Both the position numbers and the translations under genes were made by a program. Shown here piece after piece: positions 49,034-58,229 of a DNA stretch of 64,000 nt. Under the pieces are notes generated by a model. The model had not been told where the DNA came from and searched no databases. It saw only the letters and a list, made by a program, of their open reading frames with translations. The first letter of the stretch is position 1. Each line of letters opens with the position of its first letter. The DNA comes from Candidatus Poribacteria bacterium (GTDB lineage Bacteria; Poribacteria; WGA-4E; UBA9662): contig DTUY01000189.1 in NCBI GenBank assembly GCA_012963885.1, forward strand, positions 1-64,000. Reading direction: 5' to 3'.

Positions 49034-50122
49034 TTGGGAAATAAAGCGTCTTTTATTCAAAACCTAATTTTCTTTATAGTAGTTTTTCTCATTATCACCG
49101 TCAGTGGTTGTGAAGACGATGCGATAAACGAGGCCAAGCCCAAACTCGGCCAAATTGAAGGTTTGCTAAAACCAGCTGATGCTGCTACTGAAATTCAACT
49201 GGTACAGGCAGGAAATATTGTGGCAACCACCTATCCGGACGAGAATGGAAAATACATTTTTTCTAATCTGGAATTTGGGGGCTATGACATCATTGTTATT
49301 GCAGAAGGATACCATGTCGCATCTGAAGTCAACACCATCACACTTGACAAAGAAGTCGCTATCAAGAATTTCCAGCTTGTTCCACTGATGGCATCAATAC
49401 GGGGAATCGTCATAGATTCTGAAGGTGCATTTATAGAAAATGCATCAATTACGGTCTCTGCACTTGGTGATGAATTTACAACTCAAACAGATCAATTTGG
49501 GGTTTTTTCTTTTAATCAATTACCACCAGAAGTTGGGTTGGTATTGGGAATCTTTGCAGATGGAAAGGTTGAACTTCAGGTTACAGTTGAGCCAATTGAA
49601 AAGGGAGGAACAAAAGATCTACAAATCAGTCTCAAAGAAATAGAACAGAAAATTGGTGTCGGTTCACAAGTAGGCGACTTGGCTCCCAATTTCTCATTAC
49701 CTGATGTGGATGGTAAAATTGTTTCTTTGAAAGATTTCGCTAGCAAACAAACTGTTCTGCTTACCTTTCACCGTGGCAAGTTGTGACCTGTATGCTTACC
49801 GCAGTTGGTACAACTGCTACAAAAAAATTATAATAAAATTTCAGATCTCAAAGCTGAAGTCATTGCTATTAGTCATGAATCTGTGGTCGAAAACAAGAAG
49901 ATTCATCAGCAACATAAACTGAAATATCTTTCTCTATCGGATCCAACAGCAAAGACAATTCGGGACTACAAGGTGTTAGACTTTGGCAGATTTCCCAAGG
50001 TATCCTTTTTCATTGTTGATAAGCAGGGCATTATTCGTTGGCGTTCCACGCACAGTGGTGCCAATCCTGATGATTTGCCAAAGATTGATGACTTGCTTAA
50101 GGCAATTCAGTTAGCCCAGTAA
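49034..50122 (+). CDS. Probable selenoprotein: peroxiredoxin-like (AhpC/TSA) lipoprotein with in-frame UGA
   Basis: One frame of 363 codons from a TTG (GTAGG upstream) to TAA is interrupted only by TGA at 49784-49786. The N-terminus is a lipoprotein signal ending TVSGC (Cys near residue 18-20). Two CarboxypepD_reg/Ig-like domains follow (IEGLLKPADAATEIQLV; IRGIVIDSEGAFIENASITV). Next comes the AhpC/TSA domain: GDLAPNFSLPDVDGKIVSLK, LLTFHRGKL-U-PVCLPQLVQ, VIAISHESV, SDPTAKTIRDYKV and SFFIVDKQGIIRW. In homologs the TGA position is the peroxidatic Cys of the RGxWCPxC motif, giving U-P-V-C here. A SECIS-like hairpin follows at 49789-49821. The protein would reduce peroxides outside the inner membrane. 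It heads an operon with a TlpA-like lipoprotein. The alternative is a recent nonsense mutation. Confidence 0.8.
49789..49821 (+). promoter_or_regulatory. Candidate bacterial SECIS element
   Basis: Directly 3' of the UGA, GCAGTTG (49801-49807), loop GTA, CAACTGC (49811-49817) form a perfect 7-bp stem with G first in the loop. TGTA (49789-49792) and TACA (49818-49821) can add a 4-bp lower stem with an 8-nt 5' bulge. The loop starts 21 nt after the UGA. As I recall them, bacterial SECIS rules require a loop 16-37 nt downstream with G in its first two bases; this fits. Confidence 0.75.
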
Positions 50123-50152
50123 TTCAATTAGCGCCGTAAAGAGGATTTTTCA

Positions 50153-50665
50153 CTGAGAGCGTTCATTCTTATCGCTTTATTTTGTTGCTCTTTCGGTTGT
50201 TCAAACGAGACTGACAACGCTGATAATCCCAGTAATCCGGCCCAAGACTCGAATTCTCCCCTGGCGCCGGATTTCACCTTGCTCAGCACGGACTTTAAGC
50301 TGGTAAGTTTATCCGACTATCGGGGAAAAATCGTTCTTCTTGATTTTTGGGCTACATGGTGCAAATCATGTCAAGAAGAAATCCCAATCTTTATTGACCT
50401 ATATGACCAGTACCGCGATCAAGGATTTGAGATGGTTGGCATTTCGATTGATAGTGAACGTCTTAAGGTAGTCAATCCTTTTATTGAGAAACTAGGTGTA
50501 AACTATACAATTCTCCTGGGTGAACCAAATCTAATGGACAAATACAATATTATGGCGATTCCAACTGCAGTCCTGATCGACCAATCGGGTAATATCCGTA
50601 AAAGGTTTACTGGTGCGCAACTAGACAGACTTATTTACGAAAATGAATTAAAAAAACTGCTATGA
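50153..50665 (+). CDS. TlpA/ResA-like thioredoxin lipoprotein with apparent CTG start
   Basis: The frame from 50153 reads LRAFILIALFCCSFGCSNE, a clear lipoprotein signal with Cys at position 16, preceded by AGAGGA at 8-nt spacing. The only initiation codon at that place is CTG; a TTG at 50279 would start inside the domain and lose the signal. The thioredoxin core has APDFTLLSTDFKLVSLSDYR and FWATWCKSCQEEIPIF (active site WCKSC), then KYNIMAIPTAVLIDQSG with the cis-Pro. It should reduce disulfides or support cytochrome c maturation outside the membrane. It lies 30 bp after the selenoprotein-like gene and overlaps the next gene by 4 nt. Confidence 0.75.
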   Translation: MRAFILIALFCCSFGCSNETDNADNPSNPAQDSNSPLAPDFTLLSTDFKLVSLSDYRGKIVLLDFWATWCKSCQEEIPIFIDLYDQYRDQGFEMVGISIDSERLKVVNPFIEKLGVNYTILLGEPNLMDKYNIMAIPTAVLIDQSGNIRKRFTGAQLDRLIYENELKKLL

Positions 50666-50889
50666 AAAAATTGTGGTTGATTATCTTGGTGGGCGGAATT
50701 ATCAGCATCGGAGGTTGTTCAACACACTTTACGCAAAACGAACAACTTCAACTTGACCTATCAGGTTCTGTAGCAGAAACACCAGCCATTTTAGCCGAAT
50801 TTGATTCTAGTGGAGGGGAGGAAAACTCTGGAGATATTACGAAGAAATCTGGCAGTAGTTGTGCCAACGGCGTTTGCACAATCTATTAA
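50662..50889 (+). CDS. Tiny lipoprotein with C-terminal Cys pair
   Basis: A 75-residue lipoprotein (LWLIILVGGIISIGGC) with a Ser/Glu/Gly-rich body that ends SGSSCANGVCTIY, a C-x4-C pair at the very end. It starts in an ATGA overlap with the TlpA-like gene. It may be a small redox partner or substrate for that protein, but the family is not recognised. Confidence 0.72.
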   Translation: MKKLWLIILVGGIISIGGCSTHFTQNEQLQLDLSGSVAETPAILAEFDSSGGEENSGDITKKSGSSCANGVCTIY

Positions 50890-50902
50890 CAGATCTACAA
50901 CC

Positions 50903-52033
50903 ATGTTTTCCTTCCTGTTTTTTTTCTTGCTTCTTTCCTTTCCATTGACTTCATTGGCACAATTGCCTTACTTTCAAACCTTCCAACAGAATCTCAAAGT
51001 CAAATTCCAAACAGAAAGCACCTATGACAATCACATTGAATTGGGTTTGAGTATCGACCCATATACCAGCAACCTTTCGGGTCGTCGAAACCCACAAATA
51101 CGAAGCCTTGTTAACCAAGCAAGAATACATCTGCAAGGCTCTTTTCCCGTCAGCCAATTCTTTGGTGTAAAAACGCAGTTCAAAACACAGTTGGAAGATT
51201 ACATTGGAAGAGATGATAAACTTGATAATTTTAATGGTTTCAATAACATCTTCTCAACAGAATTTCTACTTCGATTAAGCAATCAGTTGCCGCATCTTCG
51301 TTTCCAGCACCAGATTCAGCGCCTTGACCGAGAAGATGACATTTACGATTACGTTGAAAACCAAATTGGTTTTCAGTTTGGTGAAGTGTTCAAATATCAT
51401 CTTCGATTCAGGAACTTTGACGATAATCGAACTCGTCGAGAAGATTTTCTACTTGTAGGTTCTCGTTCACACTTGGGTATTGGGCGATTACAATTTGGTA
51501 TCCTGAAAAACATTTTAGGCCGGTTCGAATACCAAATTGAGCATCAACGTTATAAAAATAACTTGAACAACTTGGTGCTCGGAATTGCCAAAATCGATCC
51601 AGGAGATCTTCGTACCGATTGGAAACACCTTTTTACAACCCAACTAATACAGATTCCAACAAATCAAATCATCATTCAAGAAGATATCAGCTTTTTTCAG
51701 AATAATTCCGATACATCATTTTACGATTTTGTAAGCCTTGAATTTGGAGGTACCGGTTTCCATCAAATGGCTGATAGACGTTGGATCAGACTGCGTTTGT
51801 TCGCACTCCAACTCAATTTTAAAGATCGAAAACTTATTTTTCAAAATCAATCGCAAAATAGAATAAATCAGCAAATTGGAATTGACTTCCTAATGCATTG
51901 GAAGCTGACTAATAAATTTTCTTTGCTTTTCGGATATCAACTGGTGAAAAATCGTATCAACGAGAAATCCGAAATTCTTGATTTTTTGAACTATCATCAC
52001 AACATTATTTCAATCAAGTTGACCTATGACTAA
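50903..52033 (+). CDS. Predicted outer-membrane beta-barrel (DUF2490-like)
   Basis: The ATG at 50903 gives MFSFLFFFLLLSFPLTSLAQ, a signal peptide; the frame is open further upstream inside the previous gene but that start is not likely. The 376-residue mature region is strand-rich with alternating aromatic and polar residues (KYHLRFRNFDDNRTRREDF; FSLLFGYQLVKNRINEK) and ends in a strand ([10 protein letters not shown]). The pattern resembles DUF2490-type outer-membrane proteins. It is the last gene of the redox operon and its stop overlaps the next gene by 8 nt. Confidence 0.62.
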   Translation: MFSFLFFFLLLSFPLTSLAQLPYFQTFQQNLKVKFQTESTYDNHIELGLSIDPYTSNLSGRRNPQIRSLVNQARIHLQGSFPVSQFFGVKTQFKTQLEDYIGRDDKLDNFNGFNNIFSTEFLLRLSNQLPHLRFQHQIQRLDREDDIYDYVENQIGFQFGEVFKYHLRFRNFDDNRTRREDFLLVGSRSHLGIGRLQFGILKNILGRFEYQIEHQRYKNNLNNLVLGIAKIDPGDLRTDWKHLFTTQLIQIPTNQIIIQEDISFFQNNSDTSFYDFVSLEFGGTGFHQMADRRWIRLRLFALQLNFKDRKLIFQNQSQNRINQQIGIDFLMHWKLTNKFSLLFGYQLVKNRINEKSEILDFLNYHHNIISIKLTYD

Positions 52034-52931
52034 ACCAATCTTGCAAGGCAATCAATTTCTGGCCAATGTCAAAGAATATCCCAAAGAAAATGGACATTTT
52101 AACCTATGGTGGCTTGGTCAAAGCGGCTATTTGATTCAGTGGAATCGAGCAAATGGAAATTCAATTATCTCACGGCACTTGCTGATAGACCCCTATTTAT
52201 CCAACTCGTTGACAAAAAAATACGCCGATACTGACAAGCCTCATATCCGGATGACAGAGACGGTAATTAACCCTAATCAACTCGATTTTATTGATGTAGC
52301 AACCTCCAGTCATAATCACACGGATCACCTAGACGCAGAAACCCTGATCCCATTGATGAGTGTGAATCCAAAACTGAAAATTGTTGTACCTGAGGCAAAC
52401 CGTGACTTTGCTGCGGATCGATTACAGGTTGATGCCGAATCACTAATTGGATCTGATGCAGGAAAGAGCGTGACAATCGCTGATATTGAAATCAACGGAG
52501 TACCCGCAGCACACGAAACGCTGGAGATTAATGCAGACGGACAGCATAAATTTCTCGGCTACGTGTTTCAGTTTGGAGAATGGACAATTTATCATAGCGG
52601 TGATACAATGCTGTATGGTGGAATGGTTACCCAATTCAAGAGATGGGAGATAGATTTGGCGATCCTGCCGATTAACGGTTCTGATCCTTCCCGCCGAGTG
52701 TCCGGTAACCTGAGCGGTTCCCAAGCAGTCTGGTTAGCTCAACAAATCGGCGCTAAGTTGGTCATTCCATGCCACTATGAGATGTTTGAATTCAATACGG
52801 TTTCACCAGATCAGTTTGTGGCTGAAGCAAAGAAGCAAGGACAAAATTATTGTTTGCTAAAATGCGGCGAAAGATTTAGCAGCAAAGGGAACGAATTTAG
52901 CAATTCCCGAAACGATGGAGGAGAAAATTGA
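52026..52931 (+). CDS. Metallo-beta-lactamase-fold hydrolase (UlaG-like)
   Basis: A 301-residue enzyme. [12 protein letters not shown] is the first strand, [16 protein letters not shown] carries the HxHxDH metal site, [13 protein letters not shown] the bridging Asp, and [15 protein letters not shown] the last His. The family includes L-ascorbate-6-phosphate lactonase UlaG. It overlaps the Gfo/Idh/MocA gene and probably works with it in sugar-acid catabolism. Confidence 0.85.
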   Translation: MTKPILQGNQFLANVKEYPKENGHFNLWWLGQSGYLIQWNRANGNSIISRHLLIDPYLSNSLTKKYADTDKPHIRMTETVINPNQLDFIDVATSSHNHTDHLDAETLIPLMSVNPKLKIVVPEANRDFAADRLQVDAESLIGSDAGKSVTIADIEINGVPAAHETLEINADGQHKFLGYVFQFGEWTIYHSGDTMLYGGMVTQFKRWEIDLAILPINGSDPSRRVSGNLSGSQAVWLAQQIGAKLVIPCHYEMFEFNTVSPDQFVAEAKKQGQNYCLLKCGERFSSKGNEFSNSRNDGGEN

Positions 52932-54127
52932 TGGCACAATCACATAAAATTACCATGTTAGGTACAGGTTTTATCGCTGATTTTTACACCTTAACGCTTC
53001 ATAATCAGCGTGGGCCAGAACAGGTCCATATGGTTTATTCGCGATCTGAAGAACGGGCAAAAGGGTTCCAAGACAAATGGGGAGTTCCTCATGGATCTAT
53101 CAGTCTTGAAAAAGCTATCAACTGCGCAGAAACTGACACAGTGATTATCGGTTTGCCGAATCATCGTCACGAAGAAGCAGTGATTGCCGCAGCGAAAGCA
53201 GGTAAAGCAGTTCTGTGCACTAAACCTCTGGGACGGAACGCCGACGAAGCCAAACGAATGTTGGATGCCGTTGAAAAAGCTGGTGTCTTCAATGGTTACT
53301 TGGAAGACTTAGTTTATCCTCCCAAGACGTTGAAAGCAATTCAATCCGTCAAAAACGGAGCCCTAGGGAAAATCTTATGGGTCAGATCTCGCGAAACACA
53401 TCCTGGACCTCATAGTGACTGGTTCTGGGATATTGAACAAGCTGGAGGTGGGGCGATTGTCGATATGGGATGCCATTGCGTTGAGATCATTCGAAATTTC
53501 GTAGGCAAGGGCATCCGGCCTGTTGAAGCGATGTGTTGGGCTGATACACTTGTCCATCCCATTGATGCTGAAGACCACGGAATTGGTCTAATCCGGTTTG
53601 AAAATGGTGCTATGGGTCAATTTGAGGTCAGTTGGGCTTTTCGGGGTGGGATGGATCTTCGCGACGAAATTTCTGGTTCGGAAGGAACTATCTGGCTTAA
53701 TCATTGGCTGAGAACTGGTTACGAGATGTTTACCTCAGTTGGACAGGGCGGCTACGTGGCAGAAAAGGCAGAAGGTGATACAGGCTGGCTTTTTCCTGTT
53801 GGTGATGAAGCGGCAGAACTCGGATATACTGATATGTTTAATGAAATGTTCAACTGCTTGGATAACAGCACCAAACCAACGGAAACTTTCTATGACGGTT
53901 ATGTTGTCAATGCCATGATTGATGCCTGCTACAAGTCTGCCAAGTCAAAGCAATGGGAGCCGATCCAACTAGAGGTTTGGCATGGTGAGGAATCTGTCGA
54001 ACATCTTAGATCCATAACTGAGATAGATGGAAAGGTTCTATTAAAAACTGAAGTCATGCCAGATGGAAAAACCAAGCAGATCCTCAAAGACCCGGAAACC
54101 GATAAAATAATTGAGCAAATACTGTAA
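52931..54127 (+). CDS. Gfo/Idh/MocA family oxidoreductase
   Basis: About 398 residues. The NAD-binding strand-turn-helix is [20 protein letters not shown], then [20 protein letters not shown] and [14 protein letters not shown] with the catalytic EKP-like Lys (here TKP). [15 protein letters not shown] holds the second conserved Asp/His. A double ATG allows a start at 52928 or 52931. Substrate is a sugar or inositol derivative by family; identity not visible. It is translationally coupled to the MBL-fold gene. Confidence 0.87.
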   Translation: MAQSHKITMLGTGFIADFYTLTLHNQRGPEQVHMVYSRSEERAKGFQDKWGVPHGSISLEKAINCAETDTVIIGLPNHRHEEAVIAAAKAGKAVLCTKPLGRNADEAKRMLDAVEKAGVFNGYLEDLVYPPKTLKAIQSVKNGALGKILWVRSRETHPGPHSDWFWDIEQAGGGAIVDMGCHCVEIIRNFVGKGIRPVEAMCWADTLVHPIDAEDHGIGLIRFENGAMGQFEVSWAFRGGMDLRDEISGSEGTIWLNHWLRTGYEMFTSVGQGGYVAEKAEGDTGWLFPVGDEAAELGYTDMFNEMFNCLDNSTKPTETFYDGYVVNAMIDACYKSAKSKQWEPIQLEVWHGEESVEHLRSITEIDGKVLLKTEVMPDGKTKQILKDPETDKIIEQIL

Positions 54128-54132
54128 CGTGG

Positions 54133-55428
54133 ATGACTAACTTATTTGATATCGGCGACCGCCATGAAATTTATCTGAACAGTTTAACCTATTCCAATTC
54201 GGCTGTCGGTCGAATTGGCAATATCGTAACTTTCGTGGAAGGTGGTGTCGCAGGCGATACTGTTCTAACTGAAATCACAAAAATTAAGAGGAAAAGTCTC
54301 GAAGCCAAGATTATCGAATTTGTTTCGCCATCTCCAGATCGGGTGGATCCTCCCTGTGATTTCTTTCGAGATGGATGTGGTGGATGCCAATGGCAACACA
54401 CTGATTACGCCACGCAGATTGATGCCAAAAAGCAGATACTAACCGAGAGTCTCAAGCGAATTTCCAAATTAACATATCTACCGGATATTACGCTGCACCC
54501 AGCCAATCAAACACTGGGTTATCGAAATTACATTCGTCTAACGGTATCCGAAGTTGAACCGACACTCAAGTTCGGTTTTAAACGGAAAAACACGCATCAA
54601 CTTGTTCAAATTAACCAATGTAAAATCGCCGATCCACAGATTAATCTTTCATTACCCCAAGTTATTGATCTAATCCGGGATTTCCAGATTTTTTCGGTCA
54701 AATCGTTCTCTCTGCGAAGGTCAAAATCCTCTGGTGAAGTCATGTTGATTCTCATCTATCCCAAAAGTAAGAAACCAAACTTAAAAATCCAGACTGAAGA
54801 CTTAAAAAATTATCCGCAGATCAACTCGGTTTATGTCAAGACAGGTGAACGCGGTTCGCCAAGTTGGGTTGCAGGTAAACACTCAATGACGGAAGTAATT
54901 GGAGGTATCAGCTATGAGATTGGTGCTGACTGTTTCTTTCAAACTAACTTTAGCGGATTAGGAACCCTGATTAAAATTGTTGAGCACGGTGTTCAGTTCA
55001 TCAAACCATTAACAACAATCGACGCGCATTGTGGAGTTGGAACGTTCACGTTGCCGATTGCCAAGTATTCACAACGCATTCTTGGAATTGACTTGCACCG
55101 GCATTCGGTGAACTCAGCCATTAAAAACGCCAAACGAAATCAGATCAATAATGTCGAGTTTCAAACCGCAAATCTCGCACAGATTAAGGGTATCAAGGCG
55201 GATTTTATTATTCTCAACCCCCCAAGAACCGGGTGCTGGAAAGAGGATTTAGTTGGCATAACCAGAATGCTCCCACCCCACGTTATGTACGTATCGTGCA
55301 ATCCAACCACGCTGGCGCGCGATTTAGTCAAACTTAAATCAGTTTACAAAATCGCGAATTTGGATTTGGTCGATCTTTTTCCGATGACCTATCATTTTGA
55401 AACAATTGCTTGGCTTCAAAAACAATAG
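54133..55428 (+). CDS. rlmD: 23S rRNA m5U methyltransferase, RlmD/RumA type
   Basis: A 431-residue enzyme with an N-terminal TRAM-like domain (NSLTYSNSAVGRIGNIVTF). The 4Fe-4S cysteines are in PPCDFFRDGCGGCQWQH and INQCKIADP. The methyltransferase domain has IDAHCGVGTFTLPIAK (SAM loop), ILNPPRTGC, and the catalytic Cys in MYVSCNPTTLARDLVKL. It would methylate a uracil of 23S rRNA (U1939 in E. coli); RlmD versus RlmCD/TrmA-like paralogs cannot be fully separated. It lies 5 nt after the oxidoreductase stop. Confidence 0.85.
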   Translation: MTNLFDIGDRHEIYLNSLTYSNSAVGRIGNIVTFVEGGVAGDTVLTEITKIKRKSLEAKIIEFVSPSPDRVDPPCDFFRDGCGGCQWQHTDYATQIDAKKQILTESLKRISKLTYLPDITLHPANQTLGYRNYIRLTVSEVEPTLKFGFKRKNTHQLVQINQCKIADPQINLSLPQVIDLIRDFQIFSVKSFSLRRSKSSGEVMLILIYPKSKKPNLKIQTEDLKNYPQINSVYVKTGERGSPSWVAGKHSMTEVIGGISYEIGADCFFQTNFSGLGTLIKIVEHGVQFIKPLTTIDAHCGVGTFTLPIAKYSQRILGIDLHRHSVNSAIKNAKRNQINNVEFQTANLAQIKGIKADFIILNPPRTGCWKEDLVGITRMLPPHVMYVSCNPTTLARDLVKLKSVYKIANLDLVDLFPMTYHFETIAWLQKQ

Positions 55429-55440
55429 TTGGAGTGAAAA

Positions 55441-56289
55441 ATGAGTCGAAAAATAGAAGTTTGGGAAGTAGCAATTTCCATATTCTTGGTTACCGGTTTT
55501 TTGATGGCGGATGGACAAGCAGATATAGAGGGAAACACGGATCAACTTCGGTTAAGAGCAGAACTGCAACGCCTTGAAAGTGAATTAAAACGCATCTCCA
55601 ATCCGGAACAATTAGAGGTTGAAGAAAACTTTCAACAACAAAAAGATACACCTGCGCGTGTCAGAGAAATCCAACAACGGATTGGGAAAATTCAAGGTAT
55701 TCAGTCACAGCCAGGAAGGAAGGTATCAGTACCAACTAAAGAACAACTCGACAAAATTATTGCCAATTTACGGGTGGAAATCAACAAAGCAAACAAACCG
55801 ATTGAGAAAGTTGCTGAATTGGCACCAGGTTCGGAAGAATTGCGAATGCTTCGCCGACGTTTAAGTCACAAAAAGCGAGTACTGCACTGGAGAATTTCGC
55901 AGCGAAATTGGCTTGAAACCCAAGAGGAGAAAAAACTTCAACAGTTAGATCCTGAAGGAGAAAAGACATCACCATCGTCAGAACAGATTGAAGTTGTTCT
56001 TGACGAACTCAGCATTGATCCAACAGAATTCAACCAGTCAGAAGATACGTCATTCCACAACCGCCAACAACTTGAGTTCTTTTCATTAAACTATGTGTCT
56101 GCAGATTATGCATTAGATGTAGTTGAACCATTTCTTACCCCTGGAAATATAGCCGTTTCAGTTGATCTTAACACAAATACCCTGATCGTAAGAGACGTAC
56201 CGAAAGTGCTAATTGATATTGACCAGATAATAGCCCATATTGACATTAATACCGATAAACAAAACAAGAGGCAAATACCAGATGATTGA
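55441..56289 (+). CDS. Exported coiled-coil protein with secretin N-domain-like end
   Basis: A 282-residue protein with a signal peptide (VAISIFLVTGFLMADGQADI). Residues 30-185 are charged helices (LRLRAELQRLESELKRIS). Residues 210-275 look like a secretin/TonB short N-terminal domain: LNYVSADYALDVVEPFLTPG, then VDLNTNTLIVRDVPKVLIDI. This suggests a periplasmic partner of a secretion or pilus system, but no secretin gene is nearby. It follows rlmD by 12 nt. Confidence 0.62.
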   Translation: MSRKIEVWEVAISIFLVTGFLMADGQADIEGNTDQLRLRAELQRLESELKRISNPEQLEVEENFQQQKDTPARVREIQQRIGKIQGIQSQPGRKVSVPTKEQLDKIIANLRVEINKANKPIEKVAELAPGSEELRMLRRRLSHKKRVLHWRISQRNWLETQEEKKLQQLDPEGEKTSPSSEQIEVVLDELSIDPTEFNQSEDTSFHNRQQLEFFSLNYVSADYALDVVEPFLTPGNIAVSVDLNTNTLIVRDVPKVLIDIDQIIAHIDINTDKQNKRQIPDD

Positions 56290-56299
56290 TATTTGCCTC
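56268..56299 (-). terminator. Strong hairpin between convergent genes, probable rpsU terminator
   Basis: GAGGCAAATA (56268-56277) and TATTTGCCTC (56290-56299) form a perfect 10-bp stem with a 12-nt loop that contains the stop codon of the secretin-like gene. Read on the minus strand it is followed by TTGTTTTGTTT, a T-rich tail, so it fits termination of rpsU. On the plus strand a T-run occurs only 13 nt later. Confidence 0.6.
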
Positions 56300-56372
56300 T
56301 TGCGGTTGAGCAGGATTTTTTCTTTAAAAAAACCCCTTAAAATCCTTCCAAGGAGTAAAATACATTTTCTCT

Positions 56373-56696
56373 CTAATAACTACGCCTTGTTGTGTTACTG
56401 CTTCCACGGAAGCCTGTATTCCGGTTGAAGCCTGTATTTCGGCTATTGGAATTTCCACGGTTATTGGAATTTCCATGACGGGAACGATAATCGCCATTTT
56501 GGTTATCCCGAAGAGCCAGTTTCAGTTTACGCTCCCTTTTCAAGGTTATTCTACGTTTTTTCTCACTCGGCTTTTCATAGTAACTTCTCTTTTTGATTTC
56601 TTTGACGATTCCAGCCTTAGTACAATTCTTCTTAAAACGACCGAGAGCCTTTTCAATAGGTTCATCTGGATTAACCTTAACTTCTACTTGAACCAT
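56373..56696 (-). CDS. rpsU: Small ribosomal subunit protein bS21 with extended tail
   Basis: A 107-residue protein. Residues 1-65 are bS21: VQVEVKVNPDEPIEKALGRF, then KKNCTKAGIVKEIKKRSYYE and PSEKKRRITLKRERKLKLAL. Residues 66-107 are a low-complexity tail of Arg, Asn, Gly and Ser, with repeated NTGFR units, not found in the usual 60-70-residue protein. TAAGGAG lies 11 nt before the ATG. bS21 helps mRNA binding on the 30S subunit. Convergent with the secretin-like gene. Confidence 0.9.
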   Translation of the reverse strand: MVQVEVKVNPDEPIEKALGRFKKNCTKAGIVKEIKKRSYYEKPSEKKRRITLKRERKLKLALRDNQNGDYRSRHGNSNNRGNSNSRNTGFNRNTGFRGSSNTTRRSY

Positions 56697-56735
56697 GACT
56701 TATTTACTCCTTAAACAACAATTATGGATACTCGA

Positions 56736-56764
56736 ATTATATGGAATTTAAATACTAAAGTACA
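56736..56764 (-). promoter_or_regulatory. Possible rpsU promoter
   Basis: On the minus strand a perfect -10 TATAAT lies at 56736-56741, about 40 nt before the rpsU ATG. A weak -35-like GTACTT stands 17 nt upstream. The -10 is convincing, the -35 is not. Confidence 0.35.
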
Positions 56765-56894
56765 TCAGACTTTTCTGCAATTTGCCCTAAAACACGCAAA
56801 ATTACGGTATAATTGCTAACAAGATGCCAGTCGAATTATATCAACTTGACTAGCCATTATCAATAAAAAATTAGATTATAGAGCTAATAGTAGT

Positions 56895-58229
56895 GTGATA
56901 AGAAAACTTGTTCTCAGATGTTTGGTCCAACTTGAAAGAAGAAATTCACAGATTGCACCTGTAATAGATATGGTTATTCGGCAGAATCAATTAAATAATG
57001 TAGACCGAGGACTTCTAACTGAAATTGTATATGGTGCAATTCGTTGGCGAGGGCATCTTGACTGGATAATCCGTCAGTTTGTCAAACCAGACTTTCAACT
57101 CGATTTACAGATGAGAAACATACTGCGGATCGGCGTGTATCAATTACTTTATCTTGATAAGATTCCGGCTCACGCTGCAATTAATGAAACAGTTAAACTG
57201 GCTAATCAAAAAGGACAAAAATCGAAGAATTTTGTCAATGCTATCTTGCGATCAATTCAGCGATCAACCAACAGTTTGACTCCTCCTCGATTTAAATTAG
57301 ATCCGATTTCACACATCTCTACGAAACTGTCTTATCCTGGGTGGTTAGTTAAAAAATGGATCAGGCAGTCTAATCCTGAGTGGACGCTGAAATTCTGTCA
57401 TGCCAGCAACCAAGTCGCCCCTGTATCGATCCGTACCAACACATTACGAACTGACCGAAAAAAACTTGCCAAGTCACTTCAGGAGGATGGTAACCAAGTC
57501 GTAGAAAGCCAGATCTCACCCGATGGATTGCTGCTAACCAAGACTAATCCGATCCGTTCACTGAGTGATTTTCAAGCTGGATTGTTTCAGATCCAAGATG
57601 AAGCCGCCCAACTTGTTTCCCACTTGCTTGATCCGCAGGAAAAGTCACAAATTGTTGATCTTTGTGCATCTCCAGGTGGAAAGACAACACATCTTGCACA
57701 GCTAGTTGGAAATGTTACGAATATCGTCGCAATCGACTTATCGACAAAGAAAATTAAGAGGATTCAGGAAAACTGTAAACGACTCGGTATCACAAATGTC
57801 CGCACGCAAGTAGCCAATGCCACAACAGATGAGATCAAGGCTTTGGCTACAGCAGATTCAATTTTGATTGACGCACCCTGTTCAGGCACTGGTACTTTGC
57901 GACGTCATCCAGATATTCGTTGGAAAAGAACCGCCAAACAGATAGTAGATCTTGCCAATCTGCAACTTGAAATTCTGATTAAAACAGCAATGCAGATAAA
58001 ATCTGGTGCAGTCATAATTTACAGTACATGCTCAACTGAAGTTGAAGAAAATCAGGGGGTAATTACTCGGTTTCTTGAAGTATGCCCACAATTTGCTGTT
58101 GAACCAGCACACGATTTCCTGCCATTTTTACCAGCTGATGCAATCACATCTGAGGGACATCTGCAAGTATTTCCACACACGCATAAAGTTGACGGGACTT
58201 TCGCTGTCAGGTTACGCAAAAATGATTAA
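56895..58229 (+). CDS. rsmB: 16S rRNA (cytosine-967-C5)-methyltransferase
   Basis: A 444-residue protein starting at a GTG. Residues 1-140 are the NusB-like RNA-binding domain ([39 protein letters not shown]). The methyltransferase domain has [19 protein letters not shown] (SAM), [19 protein letters not shown] (catalytic Cys) and [14 protein letters not shown] (second Cys). It methylates C967 of 16S rRNA. A plus-strand TATAAT at 56808-56813 could be its promoter. The stop overlaps the start of the broken ABC ATPase by 8 nt. Confidence 0.92.
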   Translation: MIRKLVLRCLVQLERRNSQIAPVIDMVIRQNQLNNVDRGLLTEIVYGAIRWRGHLDWIIRQFVKPDFQLDLQMRNILRIGVYQLLYLDKIPAHAAINETVKLANQKGQKSKNFVNAILRSIQRSTNSLTPPRFKLDPISHISTKLSYPGWLVKKWIRQSNPEWTLKFCHASNQVAPVSIRTNTLRTDRKKLAKSLQEDGNQVVESQISPDGLLLTKTNPIRSLSDFQAGLFQIQDEAAQLVSHLLDPQEKSQIVDLCASPGGKTTHLAQLVGNVTNIVAIDLSTKKIKRIQENCKRLGITNVRTQVANATTDEIKALATADSILIDAPCSGTGTLRRHPDIRWKRTAKQIVDLANLQLEILIKTAMQIKSGAVIIYSTCSTEVEENQGVITRFLEVCPQFAVEPAHDFLPFLPADAITSEGHLQVFPHTHKVDGTFAVRLRKND

